A stretch of 6,815 nt of DNA from CAWUJK01 sp964586815 (GTDB lineage Bacteria > Patescibacteriota > Gracilibacteria > BD1-5 > UBA6164), in contig CAZPIB010000047.1 of the NCBI GenBank assembly GCA_964586815.1, positions 1 through 6,815 of the forward strand, written 5' to 3'. The notes beneath the pieces are model-generated. The model saw only the letters and a program-made list of their open reading frames with translations. It searched no databases and had not been told where the DNA came from. The position numbers were made by a program, and so were the translations under genes. Positions 1 to 6,794 of this stretch are shown here, one piece after another (position 1 is the first letter of the stretch; every line of letters starts with the position of its first letter).

Positions 1-159
1 AAAAAGCATATCTGGTTTTACAACATATTTTCCATTTCATAAAAAAATAGAATTATTTTTTTTATCTTCTATTTTTATCTGTTTTCAATTATATTCTTCT
101 CAAATAAAATCAAAATACATTTTTTTTGCATCATATTCTCTAAGTCAAATTTGTGCCAT
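1..159 (-). CDS. ATP-citrate lyase, ATP-grasp (citrate-binding) subunit, N-terminal fragment
   Basis: Only the first 53 codons are inside the window; the gene runs off the left edge. Seen: with UGA as Gly the peptide starts MAQIGLREYDAKKMY and ends GKYVVKPDMLF. Family knowledge: REYDxK near the N-terminus followed by VVKPDMLF is the pattern that opens the ATP-grasp subunit of two-subunit ATP-citrate lyase (plant ACLA and bacterial relatives), where the next residues are usually GKRGK. The enzyme makes acetyl-CoA and oxaloacetate from citrate, CoA and ATP in the cytosol. Four of the five glycines are UGA. The start is 4 bases after the trmB stop, so this is probably the sixth gene of the operon, and the second subunit would be expected just beyond the edge. 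A succinyl-CoA synthetase beta subunit is the main alternative, but its usual opening (MNLHEYQAKE) fits less well. The active site lies outside the window. Confidence 0.7.
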
Positions 160-163
160 ATTT

Positions 164-898
164 TTATTTTTTAATAAGTTCTAAATAATTAACTTTTATA
201 TTTTGGCCTCTAAAAACTTGCTCAAATTCTGTAATTGCATTTCAAACATATAGTCATTCAGATTCATAATCAAATGTTTTTACTATTATTTCCCAAGAAG
301 TTTTTTCTATCTCTTGTAATGCATGTAAAAAGTATCATATATGATCAGTTTTAAAAATCATTTTTCATCATTTTTTTGTTTTTGAATATAAATGATTTAA
401 AAATCATACTTGTAATAATCTTTTTTGAAGCCATTTTTTCTTTCTCCAAGGATCTGGAAAATAAATAAGAGTTTTTGAAATCTCATTTTCATCAAAAATA
501 TCAGTTATTTTTTCAGCATAATCTTTTATTATAATAAAATTATTATTTTTTATTTCAAGATTTGTATTATCAACTGAGTTATCATTATTTTTTAAGTTTC
601 AAAGAGTTTTTTGTGCAGTTAAAAAACATCTTTTATATTTTATTTCCATTCAAATAAAATTTTTATCCAAATTATCATTTACATTTTTTGAGAAAAAATT
701 ACCAAGTCCTGTTCCAATTTCCAAAATCAAAGAATTTTTATTTCAAAAAAAACTATCCCATTTTCATTTATTGCAATAAATTTCAGACTCAAGTTCAGTC
801 AAAATTTTTGGATGATTTTTAACCTTTTCTATATAAGGATTATTTTTTACCCCAAGAGTCTTGATACCCTCTGAGTGTACACTTGTTTCACTGTACAT
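164..898 (-). CDS. trmB: tRNA (guanine-N7-)-methyltransferase TrmB
   Basis: Complete gene of 244 residues, close to the usual TrmB length. It transfers a methyl group from S-adenosylmethionine to N7 of G46 in the variable loop of tRNAs. Seen: SAM-binding motif I as LILEIGTGLGNF (residues 57-68) with acidic E60; FIGMEIK (81-87), matching the family FIGvEi; the TrmB signature IYFPDPWRKKKW (145-156) with D149; GGKMIFKTDHIGYF (177-190), matching the late GG...TD...Y block; and ITEFE (222-226), matching the C-terminal T.fE block. Ten of 16 glycines are UGA, including both in GGKM; the three glycines of motif I are GGA or GGT. The ATG at 898 is 10 bases after the stop of the upstream small ORF, and no Shine-Dalgarno precedes it. 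Stop TAA, with 4 bases to the next gene. Identification is firm; activity is inferred from family. Confidence 0.95.
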
Positions 899-908
899 AT
901 TTGTATAT

Positions 909-1055
909 TTAGTTTAAAAGTCCTCCATTTTTTAAATATTCTTTAATTTCCTCTACAGCTTCATCTATTGAATTTTCTTCAGATACTTGCCTCATTCATT
1001 CAATTTCATCTTTATTAAGTCAAAGATCTTTACCAGTTTTTTCAAAGTATTCCAT
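909..1055 (-). CDS. Small acidic hypothetical protein, 48 residues
   Basis: Too short for a standard ORF list, and it carries two in-frame UGA codons (residues 12 and 20). The peptide begins MEYFEKTGKDLGLNKDEIEG and ends EYLKNGGLLN. It is rich in Glu and Asp, has no cysteines, no membrane segment and no signal peptide; the middle looks helical (SIDEAVEEIKEYLK). I do not recognise a family. Evidence that it is real: it fills the gap between cysS (17 bases upstream) and trmB (10 bases downstream) in the same direction, begins with ATG behind an A/T-rich leader like its neighbours, ends in TAA, and shares the UGA-Gly usage. It could be a small regulator or partner of a neighbouring enzyme, but nothing in the sequence shows which. 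Confidence 0.6.
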
Positions 1056-1072
1056 TTTATTATTTATTTATA

Positions 1073-2539
1073 TTAATATAGTTTTTCTAATCTACTCTCT
1101 CCCCTGCTGTCAATAATTTTATAACCTGCTTCTAATAATTCAGATCTTAAATTATCTGCTAATTCAAAGTTTTTTTCTTGTTTAGCATTATTTCTTGCTT
1201 CTAATTTTTGTAATATTTTTTCTGGAATCTCAATGTCTTTCCCCAAAATACTAAAATCTATTATATCTAAAACCTCATTAATAGTTTTATAAAAATCAAG
1301 AAGGCTTTTGATTTCTTCTAGTGAAAATAACTCATCTCTAATAGAAGTATTTACAAATTTATTTAATCAGAAAAATAAAGCTAAGGCTTCAGGAGTATTA
1401 AAATCATCTTCCAAAATCCTTACAAATTCTTGCATATATTCTTGCATGGTAATTGAAAAAGATTTACTTATTCAAGAGATTTTTTTATCTCCAGATATTA
1501 TTTCCAAATTTATATTTTTAATTGTTTCATCAATTTTATTGATTGTAGTAATATTTTTTTCTACTAAATCTAAGCTAAAATTAATAGAATCTCTATATTT
1601 TCATCAAATAAAACTTAATCTAATTGCTCTATATAAAACTGATTTGTTTTCAGATTTAAATTTATTTTCTAAATTTTGTAAAGTATAAAAATTTCATAAA
1701 GATTTACTCATTTTTTTACCATCAACCATTATGTGTCATGAATGTAGCCAATATTTTGCAAATGGCTTTCTAGTACAACTCTCAGTTTGAGCTATTTCAT
1801 TTTCATGATGTGGAAAAATTAAATCCTCTCCTCACATATGAATATCAATTTGAGGCCCAAAAGCCTTCATATTACAAGCACTGCATTCAATATGCCAACC
1901 TGGCCTTCATTTTATTTTTAATTTTTTATCTCAAAATTCAAATTCTTCTTCCCAAAAATTTTCTCAATCTTCTTTTTTCCAAGATTTCCACAAAACAAAA
2001 TCACCAAAATTCTCCTTTGAATATTCATCATTATCTATTCTTACTCAATTTTTTAAATTATCTAATTTAAGGCCTGATAATTTTCAATATTTTTTAAAAC
2101 TTGAGACTTTAAAATAAATACTAGAATCTTCTCAAAAATAAGCATTTCATCTTCTAAGCATAGTATTTATCATTCTAACCATTTCTGGAATCACACTTGT
2201 AACTGGAATAATATTATCAGCTTTTACTACATTTAGTTTTTCTAAATCTTCAAAAAATATTTTAGTATATTTTTCAGTGAAATTTTTTAAAGTTTCTCAA
2301 GCTTTAATACTATCTCTGATAGTCTTGTCATCAACATCAGTAATATTCATAGTTGTTTCTACTTTATTTCAAAGAAATCTCAAAGTTTTTACTACAATAT
2401 CTTCAAAAATAAATGTTTTTAAATTTCAAATATGAGCATAATTATAAACTGTAGGCCCACAATAATAGACTTTTATTCTATCACCTTTTAGTGGTTTAAA
2501 CTCTTCTTTTTTCCTGGTTTTTGTATTAAAAATTTGCAT
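1073..2539 (-). CDS. cysS: Cysteinyl-tRNA synthetase
   Basis: Complete class I synthetase of 488 residues, normal length for CysRS; it charges tRNA-Cys with cysteine. Seen: VYYCGPTVYNYAHIGN (residues 24-39) holds the zinc ligand C27 and the HIGH-type box as HIGN (36-39); NITDVDDKTI follows. GRPGWHIECSAC has zinc ligand C219, and FPHHENEIAQ supplies H244 and E248. The C-H-E spacing of 25 and 4 matches the C209/H234/E238 set of the E. coli enzyme, so the zinc site is intact. KMSKS is at 276-280 in GKKMSKSLGNF. The C-terminal helical part keeps EDDFNTPEAL and ends SRLEKLY. About 17 of 29 glycines are UGA, among them those of HIGN and KSLGN, while conserved tryptophans (GWH, YWLH) are UGG. ATG lies 1 base after the ferredoxin stop, so translation is likely coupled. 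No frameshift was found on full read-through. Confidence 0.97.
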
Positions 2540-2540
2540 T

Positions 2541-2777
2541 TTATTTTTTTATTTTTTTAAATATAGTTTCACTAACTTTTGAGGCATTAGTATATTTCAT
2601 TATTTCATTATTTATTTTTACATTTGGTCATTTTTTACACATTCCCATACAATTAGATTTTTCTATATTAATATTTTTTAAATCAAATTTTTTTATATCT
2701 CTTTTAATTCTTATAGTTATATAATTTGAAAAATTATTTAAGCAAGCAATTCAAGTGCAGACTTTTATTTGTAACAT
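2541..2777 (-). CDS. Thioredoxin-like [2Fe-2S] ferredoxin, 78 residues
   Basis: Small cytosolic iron-sulfur protein. Seen: start MLQIKVCTGIACLNN gives C7 and C12 (C-x4-C), and SNCMGMCKKGPNVKI gives C43 and C47 (C-x3-C). Family knowledge: C-x4-C plus C-x3-C followed by KxGPNVxI is the signature of the thioredoxin-fold [2Fe-2S] ferredoxins related to the NuoE/HoxE subunit, which bind one [2Fe-2S] cluster and carry electrons. Glycines 9 and 50 are UGA, so a standard-code reading destroys the gene right beside its cluster ligands, which is why it is easily missed. It starts 10 bases after the ArsC-like gene and ends 1 base before cysS. At 78 residues it is at the short end for the fold. The electron donor or acceptor is not evident; the upstream thioredoxin-fold reductase is one candidate by position only. 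Confidence 0.85.
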
Positions 2778-2787
2778 TTTTATATAA

Positions 2788-3135
2788 TTATTTTCTAAAA
2801 ATTCTTTCTATTTCTTCAATTGGCCTACAAATAAAAGCTCTATTTTCATCAAAAATAATAGCTCTTTCCATAAGTTTAGGAAATCTAACCATTGCTTTTA
2901 AAATATCTAAATCATTAGAATCTGTTGTCAATTTAGCTTCCTTAAATTCAGCTTCTTTTATTCTAGTAAATTCAATTGCTTTTAATTTTAATTTTTCTTG
3001 TAATTCAAGAAGTTCTCCTAAATCTAAAGGATTTTTTAAATATTCTCTCATTATAAAATTCTTTTTTGATTCTTTAACAAATTTTAAAGCCTCTCTAGAT
3101 TTACTACATCTAGCATTATGTAATAATGTAATCAT
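2788..3135 (-). CDS. ArsC/Spx-family arsenate reductase-like protein
   Basis: Thioredoxin-fold protein of 115 residues, typical length for the family. Seen: LLHNARCSKSREAL (residues 4-17) carries the catalytic cysteine C10 in the single-Cys form (CxxS). FTRIKEAEF gives R58, FPKLMERAIIF gives R91 and FICRPIEEIE gives R104; these line up with C12, R60, R94 and R107 of E. coli ArsC, so the arsenate-binding arginines are kept. This argues for the ArsC branch over the YffB or Spx branches. Family knowledge: ArsC reduces arsenate to arsenite with glutathione and glutaredoxin; whether this organism has those partners cannot be seen, and the natural substrate may differ. No ars-type regulator or efflux gene is present in the window. 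There is one glycine and no UGA. It appears to be the first gene of the leftward operon. Stop TAA; ATG at 3135. Confidence 0.85.
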   Translation of the reverse strand: MITLLHNARCSKSREALKFVKESKKNFIMREYLKNPLDLGELLELQEKLKLKAIEFTRIKEAEFKEAKLTTDSNDLDILKAMVRFPKLMERAIIFDENRAFICRPIEEIERIFRK

Positions 3136-3164
3136 TATTTTATATTTAAAAATTAATTATAAAT

Positions 3165-3170
3165 ATTATA
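3165..3170 (-). promoter_or_regulatory. Candidate -10 box of the arsC-fdx-cysS-trmB operon
   Basis: On the minus strand these bases read TATAAT, about 30 bases before the ATG of the ArsC-like gene, which would give a leader of roughly 20 bases, similar to the sigma gene's. No convincing -35 box sits at the right spacing (the best is TTAGAT). Matches to TATAAT are common in sequence this AT-rich, so the call is weak. Confidence 0.3.
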
Positions 3171-3274
3171 TAAAATAAATAAGGAAAATCTAATTTTTTA
3201 TATAGAATTTTTTTACATAATACTTAAATTATATCTTAAATATGAAAAAAATAATATTTTTTAATAAGATAAAT

Positions 3275-3302
3275 TTGACATAAAATATTTTTATTATATA
3301 AA
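3275..3302 (+). promoter_or_regulatory. Sigma-70 type promoter of the sigma factor gene
   Basis: TTGACA at 3275-3280 matches the consensus -35 box perfectly and holds one of the few G and C bases of this spacer. TATAAA at 3297-3302, 16 bases downstream, matches the -10 box in 5 of 6 positions. Transcription would begin near 3309, leaving a leader of about 27 bases before the ATG at 3336. This is the only strong promoter candidate in the spacer. Confidence 0.65.
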
Positions 3303-3335
3303 TAATAAATAAAATATAAATTTAACTATTAGAAA

Positions 3336-4280
3336 ATGACTATAAAGAATATTGATAATCTAAATATTAATAAGAATTATGAATTATCAAAATCAGTTAC
3401 AAAACCAAAATTAGATATTATTGATAATACTAAAAGTACTACTAGTGGAATATTAGAAAATACAGGTGATAATCTTCTATCAAAATACTTAAAACAAATT
3501 AAAATTTATGATCTTTTAAGTAGAGAAAAAGAAAAGATATTATGAGATAAAATTAAAAAAGGGTGTAAAAAAGCAAGGGAAACATTTATATTAGCAAATT
3601 TGAGACTTGTTGTATCTATTGCTAAAAAATATACTTGAAGATGACTTTGTACTCTTGATTTAATTCAAGAATGAAATATGGGTCTTTTTAAGGCTGTTGA
3701 TAGATTTGATTCAAAAAAATGATATAGATTTTCTACTTATGCTACTTACTGGATCCGCCAATCAATAACTAACTCTATTGCTGATCAAGCAAGAACTATT
3801 AGAATCCCTATTAAGGTAGTTGCACAAATAAGTAAATTTAACTCTACACATACAAAATTAACTCAAGAACTTTCAAGAAAACCATCCTTACAAGAGATTG
3901 CTAAAAAATTGAATATAAAAATTGAAAAAGTTTTACATCTAATTGATATTTCACAAAGTTCTTTATCTTTAGATTCTCCAATAAACTCAAAAGAGGATGC
4001 TTCTTTATTAGATTTCACAGAAGATCCAAAAAGTGATCTACCAGAAGCACATATTGATACTATTTTACATAAAAAAGAAGTACTTAAAATACTTGATTAT
4101 TTAGATGATTCAGAAAAAACAGTTATAAAAATGCTATTTGGTATAGATAACACAAAAACACATACTTATAAAGAAATATCAGACTTATTATGAATTAAAA
4201 TTAAAAAAATTAAATCAATAGAAGATATAGCTCTTAGAAAACTAAAAAATAATGAAAATATAAATAAAGAAAAATTTTAA
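3336..4280 (+). CDS. rpoD: RNA polymerase sigma-70 family factor (primary-like), UGA-recoded
   Basis: Complete 314-residue sigma factor without region 1.1. Residues 1-45 are a non-conserved N-terminus. Region 1.2 starts near 47 (LLSKYLKQIKIYDLLSREKE). Region 2 follows: ILANLRLVVSIAKKYTGRG (about 85-103), LDLIQEGNMGLFKAVDRFD, then KKGYRFSTYATYWIRQSIT (127-145), which keeps the -10 melting aromatics Y130, F132, Y135, W139 and the -10 contact residues Q142 and T145. Region 3 has IADQARTIRIPIKVV and LSRKPSLQEIAKKL; the 3.2 linker is SLDSPINSKEDASLLDFTED. Region 4 ends ALRKLK. In-frame UGA codons encode G70, G101, G103, G113, G129 and G286; four are at near-invariant glycines and give the clearest proof of the recoding. 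Odd: the -35 recognition helix (288-296) reads KIKKIKSIE in place of the usual TRERIRQIE. TAG lies in frame just before the ATG, fixing the start. Read with the standard code, only two fragments are visible (3336-3545 and 3909-4193). Confidence 0.93.
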
Positions 4281-4314
4281 AAAATTGATTACTAAATTAA
4301 AAATTTAAAAAAAT

Positions 4315-4341
4315 TTGCTATTTATAAATTTTTAATATAAT
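4315..4341 (+). promoter_or_regulatory. Candidate promoter of tRNA-Phe
   Basis: A perfect TATAAT at 4336-4341 ends 16 bases before the mature tRNA. TTGCTA at 4315-4320 is a partial -35 match, but the 15-base spacer is short. Transcription would begin near 4348 with about 10 leader bases. The tRNA may therefore be made independently of the sigma gene, which ends 77 bases upstream without a clear terminator. Confidence 0.5.
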
Positions 4342-4357
4342 AATTGAGCTAAAGTAA

Positions 4358-4433
<76 letters not shown>

Positions 4434-4443
4434 TTTAAAATTT

Positions 4444-4475
4444 AAAAACCTACAAATTAATTTGTAGGTTTTTTT
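4444..4475. terminator. Bidirectional intrinsic terminator between tRNA-Phe and the PBP gene
   Basis: A perfect 22-base palindrome (4448-4469, starting ACCTACAAAT and reading the same on both strands) is preceded by AAAAA (4444-4448) and followed by TTTTTTT (4469-4475). RNA from either strand can form the hairpin followed by a U run: seven U for the tRNA transcript and five for the PBP transcript. It therefore ends both convergent units. The last codons and the TAA stop of the PBP gene (4457-4459) lie inside the palindrome. Confidence 0.88.
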
Positions 4476-6745
4476 GGTATCTTATAGTAATCAAATAAAA
4501 ATTCAGCTATATCTCTAAAAATTAGAGCAGCAGTAGCTCATCAATAAATAGAAGTTCTTGGTCTAACAAGTTTTACAATTATTACAAATTTTGGATCTTC
4601 TGCAGGTCAAAATCAAGCAAAAGATGCATATGTAGAAGCTTGTCATGTTTCATATCATCACCTTGAGGCTATTTGAGAAGTTCAACTCTTTCAAGCTAAA
4701 TTAAAACCTTCAACACCTCATGTCTTTACTGAATCTACTAACATTTTAGTAATAATTCTTGAAGTTTTTGGTTTTATTACTCTATGTGTTTTTTCTGGCC
4801 TATATTCCAAAATTTTTCAATTTGAATAAACAATTCTATCAACAATATATGGTCTTATATAAACTCATCAATTTGCTAGTATACTATATGCAGTAGCCAT
4901 TTGAAGTGGGGTAACTGAAATTCAAAGTCAATAACTAGAAGTAAGCAAATTTGAAATTGACCAATTATTTAATTCTCTAATATTAGCTGTTACTTCTCAA
5001 AATAAAGAAATTCATGTTTTTTGATCAAATCAAAATGCTTTTAAATAATTATAAGCAATTACTCTTCAGTATCTTTGAGCTATTCTAATCATTCAAACAT
5101 TACAAGAATAAGTTAAAGCATTTCCAAAAGTATGATATCATAAACATTTTCTTGATACATTAGAAATTGTAAATTGATCAATTGTTAGACTTCAATCATC
5201 TTGATACATAGAGTTTTGAGTAATTTCTCAAGTATCAAGTCAGATAGCAACAGTAAAAGCTTTCATTATAGAACCTGGTTCAAATAAATATGAAATTGCT
5301 CAATTTCTATAAACTGCAGGTCAAAACTTATTTACATATTTATATTTAATGATTATTGGATTTCAAATTTCTTGCTCAGTCGCTTCTCTTAATAAAATTA
5401 TTTCTGAGTTATAAAGAAACTCTTTTCCATTAATAGAATCTTCTACAAAAACTGGAATTCATTTTAAATCAATAATTGGATCTTTATATTTCCTATGATT
5501 TACTTTTTCAAGCTCATAAACATTTCAAGGTCTATTAGGATTATAACTTGGATAATTTGCCATAGATATAATTTTTCAAGTTTTAGGATTCATCACAATT
5601 ACGCTTCATTTATTTGCTCTAAATTCTTTAACTCCTTTTTCTAGAACTTTTTCAACTTTTGCTTGAACATTTCTATCAATAGTAGAATAAATTTTTGCTC
5701 ATTTTCAAAAAAGTTCTCATTTTTCTAAACTTATTGGATTAATTGTTCTTCATCTCACATCTCTTCTTGCTATAATATATCATTTATTTCATTTTAAGAT
5801 TTCATCAAAATATCACTCTAATCAATATTGACCTCTCCCTCTATTATTTAAAAATCATAATACTTGAGATGCTAATTGACCTTCTGGATAAAATCTTTGT
5901 GGAAATGGTGTTAAAATAATATATTTAAAAATTACTTCATTCCCATCAAGAATTCATCTTCTGTAAGCATCTCTTTCTTCTTTTAAATATTTTTCTATTT
6001 TCTCTGAGCTTTCTATTGAAAGTTTTGATATAATTGGTGTGTATCTTCTATATCTTTTTCTAATTAATTCTTGAATCCTAATCTCCAAAATTGAAATTAC
6101 TTTAGATAATTCTTTAGCTACATACTTTTTATTATTTATTTTTTCAGGATTAATAAATAAATTTCAATCAGTAACGTAAACTCACTCTAATCATAAAGAA
6201 ATAATTTTTGCTGATTGTTTATCAGTTAAATTAGTATATAATAAAACTGATGTTATTTTATTTAACTTTAGTCTTTGTTTTAAAAATTCTGTAATTTTAT
6301 TTAAAATATATTTTTCTGAATACTCAAAATCTTCCAGAGTCAAAACTCTTAGAAATCTTTTTAAATTTTGTTTACATTTTTTTTGATTTTTTTGAACACA
6401 TAATTCAGTAAAAATTATAGCTCTTAAAAAAACAATTAACTTTTCTTCATCTCATTCACCCATTGGGTCAATAGCTAAATCATTTAAACTAACAGATGTA
6501 GCCAAAACATTAGAATTATTCGTATAAATGTTTCATCTAGTAACTGGGATTTCTACTTTTCAAATCTGTTGATTATCTGCTAAAGCTTTATAATATTTAT
6601 GCTCAAATACTGTATAATAAAAAACACTTGATATCAATATAATAAACCACAAAAAAAATACAAAAAAAACAATAGTTTCTCTTTTTATAAATTTCAAGTT
6701 TTTTAAAGTATATTTTATTTTTTGTATCATATATTTTTTATACAT
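4457..6745 (-). CDS. Class B penicillin-binding protein (peptidoglycan D,D-transpeptidase)
   Basis: Complete 762-residue protein, read through with no frameshift. It cross-links peptidoglycan outside the membrane. Seen: a basic cytoplasmic N-terminus (1-22), one membrane segment (about 24-47, very rich in F and I), then the dimerization/pedestal region with VTRGNIYT near 66-73 and LGFLNNRGRGQYGLEGYF. The transpeptidase domain begins near 380 (KGSVIVMNPKTGKIISMA). Catalytic boxes: S492-I-M-K495 in FEPGSIMKAF, S547-C-N549, and K686-S-G688 in LAGKSGTSQ. KSG instead of KTG is found in E. coli PBP2, so MrdA-like is possible; FtsI-like is not excluded, and no PASTA domain is present. About 47 of 58 glycines are UGA, including G688. 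The stretch between NPN (402) and S492 is unusually long. The ATG at 6745 and a second ATG at 6730 are both possible starts; the frame stays open (with UGA as Gly) to the window edge, so a start farther right cannot be ruled out. Stop TAA lies inside the terminator. Confidence 0.93.
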
Positions 6746-6791
6746 TATATTTTTAATTTCTATAAAAATATAATGTATTTTTATAGAAATT
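6741..6791 (-). promoter_or_regulatory. Two overlapping, mutually exclusive inverted repeats at the PBP start
   Basis: Repeat 1: 16-base arms 6755-6770 and 6776-6791 (AATTTCTATAAAAATA and its exact complement), with a 5-base loop. Repeat 2: 14-base arms 6741-6754 and 6764-6777 (TACATTATATTTTT and its exact complement), with a 9-base loop. Both are perfect, and they share bases, so an RNA can form only one at a time. Repeat 2 buries the PBP start codon (6743-6745); repeat 1 leaves it free. No U run follows either on the minus strand, so this is not an ordinary terminator. It could be an RNA switch, a repressor operator, or a chance product of extreme A/T content. Confidence 0.55.
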
Positions 6792-6794
6792 CAA
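6767..6794 (-). promoter_or_regulatory. Weak candidate promoter for the PBP gene
   Basis: On the minus strand TTGAAT (6794-6789) is followed after 16 bases by TATATT (6772-6767), a 4/6 and 5/6 match to the sigma-70 boxes. Transcription would then begin near 6760, inside the inverted repeats; the repeats would act as DNA sites, not as RNA structure. Alternatively the gene is read from a promoter beyond the right edge. Evidence is slight. Confidence 0.25.

Larger units (their letters stand above)
3136..3335. promoter_or_regulatory. Divergent intergenic promoter region
   Basis: A 200-base, almost pure A/T spacer between the ArsC-like gene (left) and the sigma factor gene (right). It should hold the promoters of both transcription units. 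The rightward one is clear and the leftward one is weak (listed separately). A short A/T inverted repeat, AAAAAATA-A-TATTTTTT, lies near 3244-3260, but at this composition it carries little weight. No ORF, RNA gene or Shine-Dalgarno-like sequence was found here. Confidence 0.7.

Noticed and set aside
1308..1688. Plus-strand ORF of 126 codons
   Set aside because: Lies wholly antisense to cysS, which is intact on the minus strand with all motifs; its sequence is hydrophobic and low in meaning, as antisense of AT-rich coding DNA tends to be.
1810..2070. Plus-strand ORF of 86 codons
   Set aside because: Antisense shadow of the zinc-binding part of cysS; no recognisable domain.
2726..3178. Plus-strand ORF of 150 codons
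   Set aside because: Antisense to the ArsC-like gene and the ferredoxin gene, both of which have catalytic or ligand residues in place.
3244..3260. A/T palindrome upstream of the sigma gene as an operator
   Set aside because: Essentially an A run facing a T run; no sequence-specific character.
3336..4280. Sigma factor as a pseudogene broken by six UGA stops
   Set aside because: Every UGA falls where a glycine is expected or tolerated, the frame is otherwise intact to a TAA, and neighbouring genes show the same pattern.
4297..4335. 11-base inverted repeat between the sigma gene and the tRNA as a terminator
   Set aside because: Arms are only A and T with a 17-base loop and no following T run; at this base composition it is expected by chance.
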